Source: Microbacterium luteolum (GTDB lineage: Bacteria; Actinomycetota; Actinomycetes; Actinomycetales; Microbacteriaceae). Taken from it: a DNA stretch of 64,000 bases. A model generated the notes under the pieces. That model had not been told where the DNA came from and made no database searches. It saw only the letters and a list, made by a program, of their open reading frames with translations. The position numbers and the translations under genes are program-made. Shown in pieces: positions 36,071 through 46,932 of this stretch (positions are counted from its first letter, which is position 1; each line of letters begins with the position of its first letter). Location of the stretch: positions 2,144,950 through 2,208,949 of the forward strand of contig NZ_BAAAUN010000001.1 of NCBI RefSeq assembly GCF_039533965.1, read 5' to 3'.

Positions 36071-36092
36071 CCGTAGGGGAACCGTGAGGATC
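36071..36092 (+). promoter_or_regulatory. Tandem 11-bp direct repeat upstream of kdp (putative KdpE box)
   Basis: CCGTAGGGGAA (36071-36081) is followed by CCGTGAGGATC (36082-36092), nearly identical to the pair at 31404-31425. The first base of the box is 59 nt before GTG 36130; the corresponding distance for the KimA-like gene is 60 nt. Confidence 0.65.
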
Positions 36093-36129
36093 GACGGATG
36101 CTGCACCGTACGGGAGTTGTATCGACTCC

Positions 36130-36213
36130 GTGCTCGACATCATCTACATCGCGCTGACTCTCGCGCTGTTCGCCCTCGTGTCCCTGGTCGCGAAGGGGGT
36201 GGAGCGACTGTGA
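36130..36213 (+). CDS. 27-residue membrane peptide leading the kdp operon
   Basis: GTG 36130 to TGA 36211-36213. The peptide starts [13 protein letters not shown] and ends [13 protein letters not shown]: one membrane helix and a short basic cytoplasmic end. Its stop overlaps the kdpF GTG (GTGA), so it is coupled to kdpF. It has a layout like KdpF but a different sequence. The start lies about 7 nt after TTGTAT (36117-36122), suggesting a leaderless transcript. Too short for ordinary gene calling; I believe it is real because of length, helix, overlap and operon position. Possible role: stabilising Kdp or a regulatory leader. Confidence 0.6.
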   Translation: MLDIIYIALTLALFALVSLVAKGVERL

Positions 36214-36299
36214 TCGTCTTCGAGATCATCGCCGCCGCCCTCGCGGTCGCCGCCGTCGTCTACCTCGTGGTCGCCCTCGTCGCTCCGGAGAGGTTCTGA
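36210..36299 (+). CDS. kdpF: Potassium-transporting ATPase subunit KdpF
   Basis: 29-aa single-helix subunit ([20 protein letters not shown] ... PERF) that stabilises KdpABC in the membrane. GTG 36210 overlaps the preceding micropeptide stop, and its own TGA shares a base with the kdpA ATG. Confidence 0.85.
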   Translation: MIVFEIIAAALAVAAVVYLVVALVAPERF

Positions 36300-37978
36300 T
36301 GGATACGTCGATCTGGTTCGGCATCCTGCAGGTCACGGCCGTCGTGGTCGTGCTCGTCCTGCTGTATCGCCCCCTCGGCGACTACATCGCCCACGTCTAC
36401 ACGACCCCGCGCGACCTCCGCGTCGAGCGCGGCCTCTACCGCGTGATCGGGGTCGACTCCCGGTCCGAGCAGACCTGGCGTGCATACGCCCGCAGCGTGC
36501 TCGCCTTCTCGGTCGTCGGCGTCGTCCTCGTCTACGCGCTGCAGCGCCTCCAGGCTTTCCTGCCGCAGTCGCTGGGCCTGCCCGCCGTGCCGGAGGGACT
36601 CGCTTTCAACACCGCGGCCTCCTTCGTCGCCAACACGAACTGGCAGTCGTACTCGCCGGAGCAGACGATGGGCTACGCCGTTCAGCTCGCCGGGCTCACC
36701 GTGCAGAACTTCGTCTCGGCGGCGGTCGGCCTCACCATCGCGATCGCGCTGATCCGCGGTCTCGCCCGCCGCGGCTCGTCGACGATCGGCAACTTCTGGG
36801 TCGACCTGACCCGCGGCCTCGGACGCCTCCTGCTCCCGATCGCGCTGATCGGCGCGGTGGCTCTGCTCGCGGGCGGCGTCATCCAGAACTTCGCCGGCTT
36901 CACCGACGTCACCACGGTCTCGGGCGGAACGCAGACGATCCCCGGCGGTCCGGTCGCCTCTCAGGAGGCGATCAAGCTCCTCGGCACGAACGGCGGCGGG
37001 TTCTTCAACGCCAACTCGGCGCACCCGTTCGAGAACCCCAGCGGGTTCACGAACCTGCTCGAGATCCTGCTGATCCTCATCATCCCGTTCGCGCTCCCCC
37101 GCACTTTCGGGCGCATGGTCGGCGACCACCGCCAGGGCTACGCCATCGCCGCGGTCATGGGCACGATCTTCCTCGTCTCGACGTTCGCGCTCTCTGCGCT
37201 CGAACTCGCCGGCCGCGGCAGCGCCCCAGAGCTCGCCGGAGCCGCGATGGAGGGCAAGGAGGCGCGCTTCGGCATCCTGGGCTCCACGCTGTTCGGCACG
37301 GCCAGCACGCTCACGTCCACCGGCGCGGTCAACTCCATGCACGACTCGTACACGGCCCTCGGCGGCATGATGCCGATGCTCAACATGATGCTCGGCGAGG
37401 TCGCCCCCGGCGGCGTGGGCTCGGGCCTGTACGGCATGCTGGTGCTCGCGATCATCGCGGTGTTCGTCGGCGGGCTGCTCGTCGGCCGCACCCCCGAGTA
37501 CCTCGGCAAGCGCATCGGGCCGCGCGAGATCAAGCTCGCGAGCCTCTACATCCTCGTGGTGCCGGCGCTCGTCCTCGGCGGTACGGCTCTGAGCTTCGCG
37601 ATCCCCGGCATCCGCGAGGACGTCGAGTCGACCAGCATCCTGAACCCCGGCGTGCACGGCATGAGCGAGGTGCTCTACGCCTTCACCTCGGCCTCGAACA
37701 ACAACGGCTCGGCGTTCGCCGGGCTCACCGCCAACACCCCGTGGTTCAACACGGCCCTGGGCGTCGCGATGCTGCTCGGCAGGTTCCTCCCGATCGTGCT
37801 CGTGCTGGCCCTGGCCGGCTCGTTCGCGGCACAGGAGCGGGTCCCCGCCACCTCGGGCACGCTGCCCACTCACCGGCCGCAGTTCGTCGGCCTCCTCCTC
37901 GCCGTGACGGTCATCGTCACCGCACTCACGTACTTCCCGGTGCTCGCGCTGGGACCCCTCGCTGAAGGACTCGTCTGA
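36299..37978 (+). CDS. kdpA: Potassium-transporting ATPase K+-channel subunit KdpA
   Basis: 559 aa, ten-helix channel-like subunit that selects and binds K+. The third selectivity-filter repeat region [19 protein letters not shown] is clear near residue 230, with other repeats at TNWQSY and near the C-terminus ([12 protein letters not shown]). Full length. Followed by kdpB with one base between. Confidence 0.97.
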   Translation: MDTSIWFGILQVTAVVVVLVLLYRPLGDYIAHVYTTPRDLRVERGLYRVIGVDSRSEQTWRAYARSVLAFSVVGVVLVYALQRLQAFLPQSLGLPAVPEGLAFNTAASFVANTNWQSYSPEQTMGYAVQLAGLTVQNFVSAAVGLTIAIALIRGLARRGSSTIGNFWVDLTRGLGRLLLPIALIGAVALLAGGVIQNFAGFTDVTTVSGGTQTIPGGPVASQEAIKLLGTNGGGFFNANSAHPFENPSGFTNLLEILLILIIPFALPRTFGRMVGDHRQGYAIAAVMGTIFLVSTFALSALELAGRGSAPELAGAAMEGKEARFGILGSTLFGTASTLTSTGAVNSMHDSYTALGGMMPMLNMMLGEVAPGGVGSGLYGMLVLAIIAVFVGGLLVGRTPEYLGKRIGPREIKLASLYILVVPALVLGGTALSFAIPGIREDVESTSILNPGVHGMSEVLYAFTSASNNNGSAFAGLTANTPWFNTALGVAMLLGRFLPIVLVLALAGSFAAQERVPATSGTLPTHRPQFVGLLLAVTVIVTALTYFPVLALGPLAEGLV

Positions 37979-37979
37979 C

Positions 37980-40172
37980 ATGACAATCGATACCGACGTT
38001 CACGAGCCTGACGTTTCGTCTCGCTCCGCTCGCTCGACGACCGAGGCGCCTGCCCGCGCCTTCGGATGGGCACAGCTCGTGCAGGCGCTCCCTGGAGCGC
38101 TGCGCAAGCTGAACCCGACCGCGCTCGTGCGCAACCCCGTGATGCTGCTGGTCTGGGTCGGCGCCGCCTTCACCACGGTGCTCGCGATCGCGGAGCCGTT
38201 CCTGGGCGGACCGGCCGACTCCGGTGGAACGCCCGTCCCCGCCCCGTTCACCTGGGGCATCGCGGTGTGGCTGTGGCTCACCGTGCTGTTCGCGAACGTC
38301 GCCGAGTCCGTGGCCGAGGGCCGCGGCAAAGCCCAGGCCGCGACCCTGCGCAAGACCCGGACGAGCACCATGGCGCGGCGGGTCGTCGCTCACGATATGT
38401 CGAGCGATCCGCTCGCCGAATCGGCCGAGGTGGTCGAGGTCTCGTCGGCGGAGCTGCAGCGCGACGACGTCGTGATCGTGACCGCGGGTGAGCTCATCCC
38501 CGGCGACGGCGACATCATCGCCGGCATCGCAACCGTCGATGAGTCGGCGATCACGGGCGAGAGCGCCCCGGTCATCCGCGAGTCGGGAGGCGACCGCAGC
38601 GCCGTCACCGGCGGCACCCGCGTGCTGTCCGACCGGATCGTGGTGCGCATCACCTCCAAGCCGGGCGAGACCTTCGTCGACCGCATGATCGCCCTCGTCG
38701 AAGGCGCGAGCCGGCAGCGCACACCGAACGAGATCGCGCTGAACATCCTGCTCGCGAGCCTCTCGATCGTGTTCGTGGTGGTCGTCCTCGCCCTCAACCC
38801 GATCGCGTCGTACGCCGCGTCGCCCGTCAGCATCCCGGTCCTCATCGCGCTGCTCGTGTGCCTCATCCCGACGACCATCGGGGCGCTGCTCTCGGCCATC
38901 GGCATCGCGGGCATGGACCGCCTCGTGCAGCGCAACGTGCTGGCGATGTCGGGACGAGCGGTCGAGGCGGCCGGAGACGTGACGACACTGCTGCTCGACA
39001 AGACCGGCACCATCACCTACGGCAACCGTCGCGCACACGAGGTGCTGCCGCTTCAGGGCGTGGGAGACGCCGAGCTGCTGCGCATCGCGGCCCTCTCGTC
39101 GCTCGCCGACCCGACTCCCGAAGGCGCCTCGATCGTCGAGCTGGCCGCGAGCCGCGGCATCCGGGTCGAACAGCCGACGGATGCCGTCATCGTGCCGTTC
39201 ACCGCGCAGACGCGCATGAGCGGCCTCGATCTCGCCGACGGCACGCAGATCCGCAAGGGTGCCGGCTCCGCCGTGCGCGCCTGGCTCGGGCTCGGGGGCG
39301 ACGACACGGAGCTGACATCTCTGACGGATGCCGTCGCCTCCAGCGGCGGCACCCCCCTCGTCGTCGCGGTGAAGGGACCGGAAGGCGTTTCGTCTCGCTC
39401 CGCTCGCTCAACGACCGAGGCCGCCGACGACGACCGCATCCTCGGGGTCGTGCACCTCAAGGACATCGTCAAGGACGGCCTGCGCGAGCGCTTCGACGAG
39501 CTGCGCAGCATGGGTATTCGCACCGTCATGATCACGGGCGACAACCCGCTCACCGCCAAGGCGATCGCTGCGGAGGCCGGTGTCGACGACTTCCTCGCCG
39601 AGGCCACGCCCGAGCAGAAGCTCGAGCTGATCCGCCGCGAGCAGGAGGGCGGACGCCTCGTCGCGATGACCGGCGACGGCACGAACGATGCTCCGGCCCT
39701 CGCGCAGGCGGATGTCGGTGTCGCGATGAACACCGGCACCTCGGCCGCGAAGGAGGCCGGCAACATGGTCGACCTCGACTCGGATCCGACCAAGCTGATC
39801 GACATCGTGCGCATCGGCAAGCAGCTGCTGATCACGCGCGGGGCGCTCACGACGTTCTCGCTCGCCAACGACATCGCGAAGTACTTCGCGATCATCCCGG
39901 CGATGTTCATGGGCGTCTTCCCCGGACTCGCCACCCTCAACATCATGCAGCTGCACTCCCCGGCATCCGCTGTCACCAGCGCGATCATCTTCAACGCGAT
40001 CGTGATCGTCTTCCTCATCCCGCTCGCCCTCCGCGGAGTGAAGTACCGCCCGGCGAGCGCCTCGCAGATCCTGCAGCGCAACCTGCTGATCTACGGCCTC
40101 GGCGGCGTGATCGCGCCGTTCATCGGTATCAAGCTCATCGACCTCGTCGTCAGCCTGATCCCCGGATTCTGA
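37980..40172 (+). CDS. kdpB: Potassium-transporting P-type ATPase subunit KdpB
   Basis: 730 aa, P-type ATPase that energises K+ import through KdpA. Visible: actuator TGES, phosphorylation site DKTGT with Asp340, nucleotide domain, hinge [11 protein letters not shown], and C-terminal helices. Two repeat-derived stretches with the same residues ([11 protein letters not shown]) occur at residues 12-22 in the N-tail and 470-480 in the nucleotide-binding domain. Both look inserted and are encoded by a 34-bp repeat. The catalytic motifs are intact, so the protein is probably functional. Confidence 0.96.
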   Translation: MTIDTDVHEPDVSSRSARSTTEAPARAFGWAQLVQALPGALRKLNPTALVRNPVMLLVWVGAAFTTVLAIAEPFLGGPADSGGTPVPAPFTWGIAVWLWLTVLFANVAESVAEGRGKAQAATLRKTRTSTMARRVVAHDMSSDPLAESAEVVEVSSAELQRDDVVIVTAGELIPGDGDIIAGIATVDESAITGESAPVIRESGGDRSAVTGGTRVLSDRIVVRITSKPGETFVDRMIALVEGASRQRTPNEIALNILLASLSIVFVVVVLALNPIASYAASPVSIPVLIALLVCLIPTTIGALLSAIGIAGMDRLVQRNVLAMSGRAVEAAGDVTTLLLDKTGTITYGNRRAHEVLPLQGVGDAELLRIAALSSLADPTPEGASIVELAASRGIRVEQPTDAVIVPFTAQTRMSGLDLADGTQIRKGAGSAVRAWLGLGGDDTELTSLTDAVASSGGTPLVVAVKGPEGVSSRSARSTTEAADDDRILGVVHLKDIVKDGLRERFDELRSMGIRTVMITGDNPLTAKAIAAEAGVDDFLAEATPEQKLELIRREQEGGRLVAMTGDGTNDAPALAQADVGVAMNTGTSAAKEAGNMVDLDSDPTKLIDIVRIGKQLLITRGALTTFSLANDIAKYFAIIPAMFMGVFPGLATLNIMQLHSPASAVTSAIIFNAIVIVFLIPLALRGVKYRPASASQILQRNLLIYGLGGVIAPFIGIKLIDLVVSLIPGF
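38013..38046. repeat. 34-bp repeat, family 2, first copy inside kdpB
   Basis: Contains TCTCGCTCCGCTCGCTC and differs by one base from the copy at 39387-39420. Read in the kdpB frame it gives [11 protein letters not shown]. Confidence 0.85.
39387..39420. repeat. 34-bp repeat, family 2, second copy inside kdpB
   Basis: Same orientation and same reading frame as the copy at 38013-38046; one G-to-A difference, silent in the Ser codon (TCG to TCA). The encoded 11 residues are therefore identical. Confidence 0.85.
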
Positions 40173-40174
40173 CG

Positions 40175-40222
40175 CTTCGACAGGCTCAGCGACCCCAGGT
40201 TGGGTCCCTGAGCCTGTCGAAG
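40175..40222. repeat. Palindromic element, family 1, between kdpB and kdpC
   Basis: CTTCGACAGGCTCAG ... CTGAGCCTGTCGAAG with a very short spacer fills most of the 82-bp gap between the kdpB stop and the kdpC start, the only wide gap in the operon. The transcript would carry a strong hairpin here. Confidence 0.88.
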
Positions 40223-40254
40223 GGCCCCACCCCGCACGTCGAAAGGTTCCACAC

Positions 40255-40857
40255 ATGTCCTCCACCCGCACCGCCGTCCGGACCACGGGCGTCGCCGTCC
40301 GCGCGATGCTCGTCCTCACCCTCGTCCTGGGCGTCGGCTACACGCTGCTCGTCACCGGTATCGGGCAGCTGCTGCTCCCCGGCCAGGCGAACGGCTCCCC
40401 GCTTCCCGACGACAAGGGCAGCGCCCTGATCGGCCAGTCGTTTACGGATGCCGACGGCGAGGCTCTGCCCGAGTACTTCCAGTCCCGCCCCTCGGCGGCC
40501 GGCGACGGGTACGACGGCACCGCCTCGAGCGGCAGCAACCTCGGCCCCGAGAACCCCGACCTCGTCGCCGCGATCGAGGAGCGGAAGACGGCGATCGCGG
40601 AGCGCGAGGGCGTCTCGCCCGACGAGGTCCCGGCCGACGCGGTGACGGCATCCGGCTCCGGTCTCGACCCGCACATCAGCGTCGCGTACGCGCTGCTGCA
40701 GGTGCCGCGCGTCGCCGAAGCCCGAGGCATGAGCGAACAGGACGTCCGCGCCGTCGTGGAGTCTAGGATTCAAGGGCGGGATCTGGGATTCCTCGGCGAG
40801 GAGCGCATCAACGTCGCCGAACTCAATCTCGCGCTGGATGACGGGGAGGGCGCATGA
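40255..40857 (+). CDS. kdpC: Potassium-transporting ATPase subunit KdpC
   Basis: 200 aa, single N-terminal helix (LVLTLVLGVGYTLLVTGIGQLL) and an extracytoplasmic domain with QSFTDADGEALPEYFQSRPSA-type conserved region and GSGLDPHIS, both diagnostic. It assists ATP binding and assembly of KdpABC. Ribosome site GAAAGG; stop overlaps the kdpD start (ATGA). Confidence 0.96.
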   Translation: MSSTRTAVRTTGVAVRAMLVLTLVLGVGYTLLVTGIGQLLLPGQANGSPLPDDKGSALIGQSFTDADGEALPEYFQSRPSAAGDGYDGTASSGSNLGPENPDLVAAIEERKTAIAEREGVSPDEVPADAVTASGSGLDPHISVAYALLQVPRVAEARGMSEQDVRAVVESRIQGRDLGFLGEERINVAELNLALDDGEGA

Positions 40858-43427
40858 CGGACGGGCCGACCCGCAGTCGACCGCAGGGACCCAGTCGGGC
40901 TCACGGGTCCAGGGGCCGCCTCCGCGTGCTCCTCGGCGCCGCTCCCGGTGTCGGCAAGACCTTCGAGATGCTGGCCGAAGGGCGACGACTCCGCGAGGAG
41001 GGGCACGACGTCGTCATCGCCATCGTCGAGACCCACGACCGCGCCGCGACGCTCGCCCAGACCGTCGGCCTGGAAGAGGTCCCTCGTCGCGTCGACCTGC
41101 ACCGCGGCGTTCCGCTGACCGAACTCGACCTCGACGCGGTCCTCGCTCGATCGCCCGAGATCGCGCTCGTCGACGAGCTCGCCCACACGAACAGTCCCGG
41201 CTCGCGGCATCCGAAGCGCTGGCAGGACGTCGATCAGCTGCTCGCCGCCGGAATCGACGTGATCACGACCGTCAACGTGCAGCACGTCGAGTCCCTGAAC
41301 GCGGTGGTCGAGAAGATCACCGGCGTCGCGCAGCAGGAGACGATCCCGGATGCCGTCGTCCGCGCGGCCGACGAGATCGAGGTCGTCGACCTCGCCCCGC
41401 AGTCGCTGCGGGATCGGCTCTCCGCCGGCCACGTCTACCCGGCAGAGCGCATCGACGCGGCGCTGTCGAACTACTTCCGCCTCGGCAACCTCACCGCGCT
41501 CCGAGAGCTCGCTCTTCTCTGGCTCGCCGACGAGGTCGACAGTGCGCTGCGCAGCTACCGCGCCGAGCAGGGCATCGAGGGCACCTGGCAGGCGCGCGAG
41601 CGGGTGGTCGTCGCGCTCACCGGCGGGCCGGAGGGCGAGACCCTGCTGCGCCGCGGCGCCAGGATCGCCGCACGCTCGGCAGGCGGAGAGTTGCTGGCCG
41701 TGCACGTGTCCGCGCAGGACGGCCTGCGCACCGAGACCCCCGGCGCCCTCGCCGCGCAGCGCACACTCGTCGAGTCACTCGGCGGCAGCTACCACCAGGT
41801 CGTCGGCGACGACATCCCCGCGACGCTCGTCGAGTTCGCCCAGGGTGCCGACGCCACGCAGCTCGTCATCGGCGTCAGCCGGCGCGGACGCCTCACAGCC
41901 GCGCTCACCGGACCCGGCATCGGCGCCGAGGTCATCCGTCGATCCGGCGACATCGACGTGCACATCGTCACCCACGCCGCGGCCGGCGGAAGGCTCGCGC
42001 TCCCGCGCATGACCGGCGGCGCACTCGGCTGGCGCCGCCAGGTGCTCGGCCTCGCCGTCGCCCTGGTGTTCGGGCCCTTGCTCTCCTGGATCATGTTCAC
42101 GTTCCGCAGCCCGGAATCGATCACGTCCGAGGTTCTCGCCTACCAGCTTCTGGTCGTGGTCGTCGCCCTCATCGGCGGCATCCGCCCTGCCGTGTTCGCG
42201 GCGGTGCTCTCGGGTGTCACGCTCGACTTCCTCTTCGTCGCCCCGCTCTTCACGATCACGATCGCGCATCCGCTGCATGTGCTCGCCCTCGCGCTGTACG
42301 TCGTCATCGCGATCCTGGTGAGCATCATCGTCGACCAGGCGGCGCGGCGGGCGCGCACCGCCCAGCGCGCCGCGGCCGAGGCGGAGCTGCTCGCCGCCGT
42401 CGCCGGCAACGTGCTGCGCGGCGACAATGCGGTGCTGGCCCTCGTGAGCCGCACCCGCGAGGCGTTCGGTCTCAGCGGCGTGCGCCTTCTCTCTCCTGAC
42501 GGCGAGGTGCTCGCGAGAGACGGCGAGCCTGTGGCCGACGGCCGCGCCACGACGATCCCGGTCGGCGTCGGCGCGAACGGCACGCCCCGTGCCGTTCTCG
42601 AGCTCAACGGCGCCCCGCTCGCCGGCCCCGAGCGCCGCCTGCTGGACGCGATCGTCGCGCAGCTCGCGGCCGCGATCGAGCACACAGACCTGCGCGCGAC
42701 CGCGCTCGAAGCCGAGGCCCTCGCCGAGACCGACCAGGTGCGCAGCGCACTGCTGTCGGCGGTCAGCCACGACATCCGCCGGCCGCTGGCTTCGGCCGTC
42801 GCCGCGATCGGCGGTCTGCGCGGGGCGCATGAGCTGTCGGCATCCGATCGCGCCGAACTGCTCGCCACGGCCGACGAGAGCCTTGCGACACTGTCGGCCC
42901 TCGTCACCGATCTGCTCGACGTGAGTCGCGTGCAGGCAGGAGTACTGGCGGTGTCGGCGACCCGGCTGGAGGCGACGGCCCCGATCCTCGCGGCGGTCGA
43001 CGAGCTCGGCTTCGGTCCGTCCGATGTGGAGCTCTCCCTCGATCCGACCCTCCCCGCGCTCCAGGCCGACCCGGTGCTCCTGCAGCGGGTGCTCGTGAAC
43101 GTGCTCGCCAACGCCCACCGCCATGCCCCCGAAGGCAGCCGCGTGCGGGTCTCGACGAGCACCCTCGGCGACCGCGCCGAAATCCGCATCATCGACCGTG
43201 GTGCCGGAGTCGCCCCCGAACGCCGCGACAGCATCTTCCAGCCGTTCCAGCGCTTCGGCGACACCGACAACACCACGGGACTCGGTCTCGGACTCGCGCT
43301 GTCGCGCGGATTCACCGAGGGCATGGGCGGTACTCTGACACCCGAGGACACGCCTGGTGGCGGCCTCACGATGGTCATCTCCCTGCCGCTGGCTGCAGGG
43401 TCCACCGACTTGGAGGAGATGGAGTGA
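40854..43427 (+). CDS. kdpD: Sensor histidine kinase KdpD
   Basis: 857 aa. The N-terminal KdpD domain has Walker A GAAPGVGKTFE and DELAHTN; a USP-like domain follows (about 240-370), then four clustered membrane helices (about 390-500), a GAF-like region, HisKA with His near residue 639 (SHDIRRPLAS) and HATPase with GLGLGLALSRG. It senses potassium limitation and, in some bacteria, c-di-AMP through the USP domain. Stop overlaps the kdpE GTG. Confidence 0.96.
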   Translation: MTDGPTRSRPQGPSRAHGSRGRLRVLLGAAPGVGKTFEMLAEGRRLREEGHDVVIAIVETHDRAATLAQTVGLEEVPRRVDLHRGVPLTELDLDAVLARSPEIALVDELAHTNSPGSRHPKRWQDVDQLLAAGIDVITTVNVQHVESLNAVVEKITGVAQQETIPDAVVRAADEIEVVDLAPQSLRDRLSAGHVYPAERIDAALSNYFRLGNLTALRELALLWLADEVDSALRSYRAEQGIEGTWQARERVVVALTGGPEGETLLRRGARIAARSAGGELLAVHVSAQDGLRTETPGALAAQRTLVESLGGSYHQVVGDDIPATLVEFAQGADATQLVIGVSRRGRLTAALTGPGIGAEVIRRSGDIDVHIVTHAAAGGRLALPRMTGGALGWRRQVLGLAVALVFGPLLSWIMFTFRSPESITSEVLAYQLLVVVVALIGGIRPAVFAAVLSGVTLDFLFVAPLFTITIAHPLHVLALALYVVIAILVSIIVDQAARRARTAQRAAAEAELLAAVAGNVLRGDNAVLALVSRTREAFGLSGVRLLSPDGEVLARDGEPVADGRATTIPVGVGANGTPRAVLELNGAPLAGPERRLLDAIVAQLAAAIEHTDLRATALEAEALAETDQVRSALLSAVSHDIRRPLASAVAAIGGLRGAHELSASDRAELLATADESLATLSALVTDLLDVSRVQAGVLAVSATRLEATAPILAAVDELGFGPSDVELSLDPTLPALQADPVLLQRVLVNVLANAHRHAPEGSRVRVSTSTLGDRAEIRIIDRGAGVAPERRDSIFQPFQRFGDTDNTTGLGLGLALSRGFTEGMGGTLTPEDTPGGGLTMVISLPLAAGSTDLEEME

Positions 43428-44095
43428 AGCTCCTCATCGCCGACGACGACCCGCAGATGGTGCGGGCGCTGCGGATCACCCTGGCGGCGCACGGCTACGA
43501 GGTCGTCGTCGCAGCGGACGGAGCGGCCGCAATCGCGGTCGCTGCGCAGACGCATCCGGACCTCATCATGCTCGACCTCGGGATGCCGAGGCTCGACGGC
43601 ATCGAGGTGATCCAGGCGCTGCGCGGTTGGACGAACGTGCCGATCATCGTGGTGTCCGGACGCACGGGCTCCGCTGACAAGGTCGAAGCGCTGGATGCCG
43701 GGGCGGATGACTTCGTCACGAAGCCGTTCCAGGTGGACGAGCTGCTGGCGCGGTTGCGAGCGCTCTCGCGTCGGTCCGCTCCCGCCGGGGGCGAGTCGGT
43801 GGTGACGTTCTCCGATGTCGTCGTGGATCTCTCGACGAAGACGGTGACCCGAGGCGGCTCACGCGTACACCTCACGCCCACCGAATGGCGGATGCTGGAG
43901 CACCTGTCGCGGCATCCGGGCGCTCTCGTCACACGGCAGGATCTGCTCAAGGAGATCTGGGGAAGCGAGCAGGTCTCCGACTCCGGGTATCTGCGGCTCT
44001 ACATGTCGCAGCTGCGTAAGAAGCTTGAGCAGGAGCCGAGCGCGCCGGTGCACCTGCTCACCGAGTCGGGGATGGGCTACCGGCTCGTGCTCTGA
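43424..44095 (+). CDS. kdpE: Response regulator KdpE
   Basis: 223 aa OmpR-family regulator. Acidic pocket Asp7-Asp9, phospho-Asp51 (MLDLGMP), Lys in VTKPFQ, and C-terminal winged helix (LTPTEWRMLEHL, LRLYMSQLRKKLE). GTG 43424 overlaps kdpD (GTGA). It is the natural candidate for binding the 11-bp direct repeats before kdp and the KimA-like gene. Confidence 0.95.
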   Translation: MKLLIADDDPQMVRALRITLAAHGYEVVVAADGAAAIAVAAQTHPDLIMLDLGMPRLDGIEVIQALRGWTNVPIIVVSGRTGSADKVEALDAGADDFVTKPFQVDELLARLRALSRRSAPAGGESVVTFSDVVVDLSTKTVTRGGSRVHLTPTEWRMLEHLSRHPGALVTRQDLLKEIWGSEQVSDSGYLRLYMSQLRKKLEQEPSAPVHLLTESGMGYRLVL

Positions 44096-44101
44096 GGTGC
44101 G

Positions 44102-44261
44102 CTTCGACAAGCTCAGCGACCCAGGATCTTGATCCCTGGACGATTGTTTGGGTCCCTGAGCTTGTCGAAGGGGCTGCCCGTCGAGACGCTTCGACAAGCT
44201 CAGCGACCCAGGATCTTGATCCCGGAGCCTGTCGGGTCTTGGGTCCCTGAGCTTGTCGAAG
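44102..44261. repeat. Two tandem palindromic elements, family 1
   Basis: Copy A 44102-44170 and copy B 44189-44261. Each has outer arms CTTCGACAAGCTCAG and CTGAGCTTGTCGAAG with a 25-30 nt centre that also shares GGATCTTGATCC. They lie between the convergent kdpE and TspO-like genes and may act as a terminator in both directions. The rest of 44096-44367 holds no gene I can support. Confidence 0.88.
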
Positions 44262-44367
44262 GGGCCGTCGGGGGCTTGCGGACCTGACACCTGTTGTCGG
44301 GATCCGGGGCACAGTCCGACACGAGGTGCCAACACCGCGACGGCGTCGGCTCTCGACACAAGACGTT

Positions 44368-45171
44368 CTAGGCCCGAGCTGACCCGCCCGCACTCGCGCG
44401 GCCCCGCAGCACCGCCACGACACCGGCGACGACGAGCAGCACCGCGACGATGATCGCCGTGATCGCAGTGGTGGTGCTCTCCGGCTCGCCCGTGAGGCGG
44501 CCGACGGCCAGCCAGGCGAGACCCCACGCGGTCGCGAGCGCCGGGGCGATCCGTCCGGTGAACCACGCGGATGCCACGCCGATCACGAGCACGACCACCA
44601 GCACGGCGACGGCCCAGGCCTCGGCCTGATCACCCCAGCTCGAAGGAACCGTCTGCGTGAGCCACGCGGTGATGTTGGCGACGGTCGCGATGGTGACCCA
44701 CCCGAAATGGAGGCCGTTCGCACCGTCGGTGAGGATGCGGTCGGCGAGGTTCTTCGCCGGGAAACGCCCCAGCAGGACGATGACCCGCGCGATCGTCGCG
44801 AGCAGCAGCGCGATGACGATCCAGGTGAGGACCAGCGTCAGGAACTGCGCGGTCACGAGCCAGAGGCCGTTCAGCACCATGGTCGCGGCGACCCATCCGC
44901 CGACAGCGCGCTGACGCTCGTCCGCGCGCTGGGGCGGGAGTGCCTGCCACACCGTGTATGCGATCAGTCCGAGGTAGATCAGGGACCAGATCGAGAAGGC
45001 GGGTCCGGCCGGGGCGAGGTACGACCCCTGCGCCGAGAGGGCGCCGTCCTGCAACTCGTCCACCGACGTGCCTCCGAAGGCGCCGGAGCCGACGGCGGCG
45101 GCGATCAGCATGAAGGATGCCGAGGCGATGATCACGGTCTGGCGGATGATGTCCTGCGTCCGGGATTCCAT
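44368..45171 (-). CDS. TspO/MBR-related membrane protein
   Basis: 267 aa with about eight membrane helices. The segment LAPAGPAFSIWSLIYLGLIAYTVWQ resembles the conserved tryptophan-rich first part of TspO-related proteins, and the second half repeats the fold. TspO proteins bind porphyrins or sterols; the role of this long form is unknown. ATG 45171 is chosen for the start; a longer form from 45219 is possible, and neither has a strong ribosome site. Confidence 0.7.
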   Translation of the reverse strand: MESRTQDIIRQTVIIASASFMLIAAAVGSGAFGGTSVDELQDGALSAQGSYLAPAGPAFSIWSLIYLGLIAYTVWQALPPQRADERQRAVGGWVAATMVLNGLWLVTAQFLTLVLTWIVIALLLATIARVIVLLGRFPAKNLADRILTDGANGLHFGWVTIATVANITAWLTQTVPSSWGDQAEAWAVAVLVVVLVIGVASAWFTGRIAPALATAWGLAWLAVGRLTGEPESTTTAITAIIVAVLLVVAGVVAVLRGRASAGGSARA

Positions 45172-45185
45172 GCCTGCGACAGTAG

Positions 45186-46787
<1,602 letters not shown>

Positions 46788-46829
46788 CATCCGCGCTTCG
46801 GTCGAGCGCTGCGCGCCTCACCAGGTCTT

Positions 46830-46878
46830 GTGCGCCTGACAAGGTCGGAATCCTCGGATTCGGCCTTGTCAGGCGCAC
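46830..46878. terminator. Long hairpin between convergent genes
   Basis: GTGCGCCTGACAAGG... (46830-46853) pairs with ...CCTTGTCAGGCGCAC (46856-46878), about 23 bp with one bulge and a 2-nt loop. It lies 43 bp after the hydrolase stop and before the end of the siderophore-interacting gene, so it can serve both strands. Confidence 0.7.
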
Positions 46879-46932
46879 TTCTCCGTGCCAGGCGCACGCA
46901 CGACGAACGCGCGGATGCCGTGGCGAAACGCG

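Noticed and set aside
44102..44261. CRISPR-like array
   Set aside because: Only two units, arms are inverted within each unit and spacers are not of CRISPR type; no cas genes.
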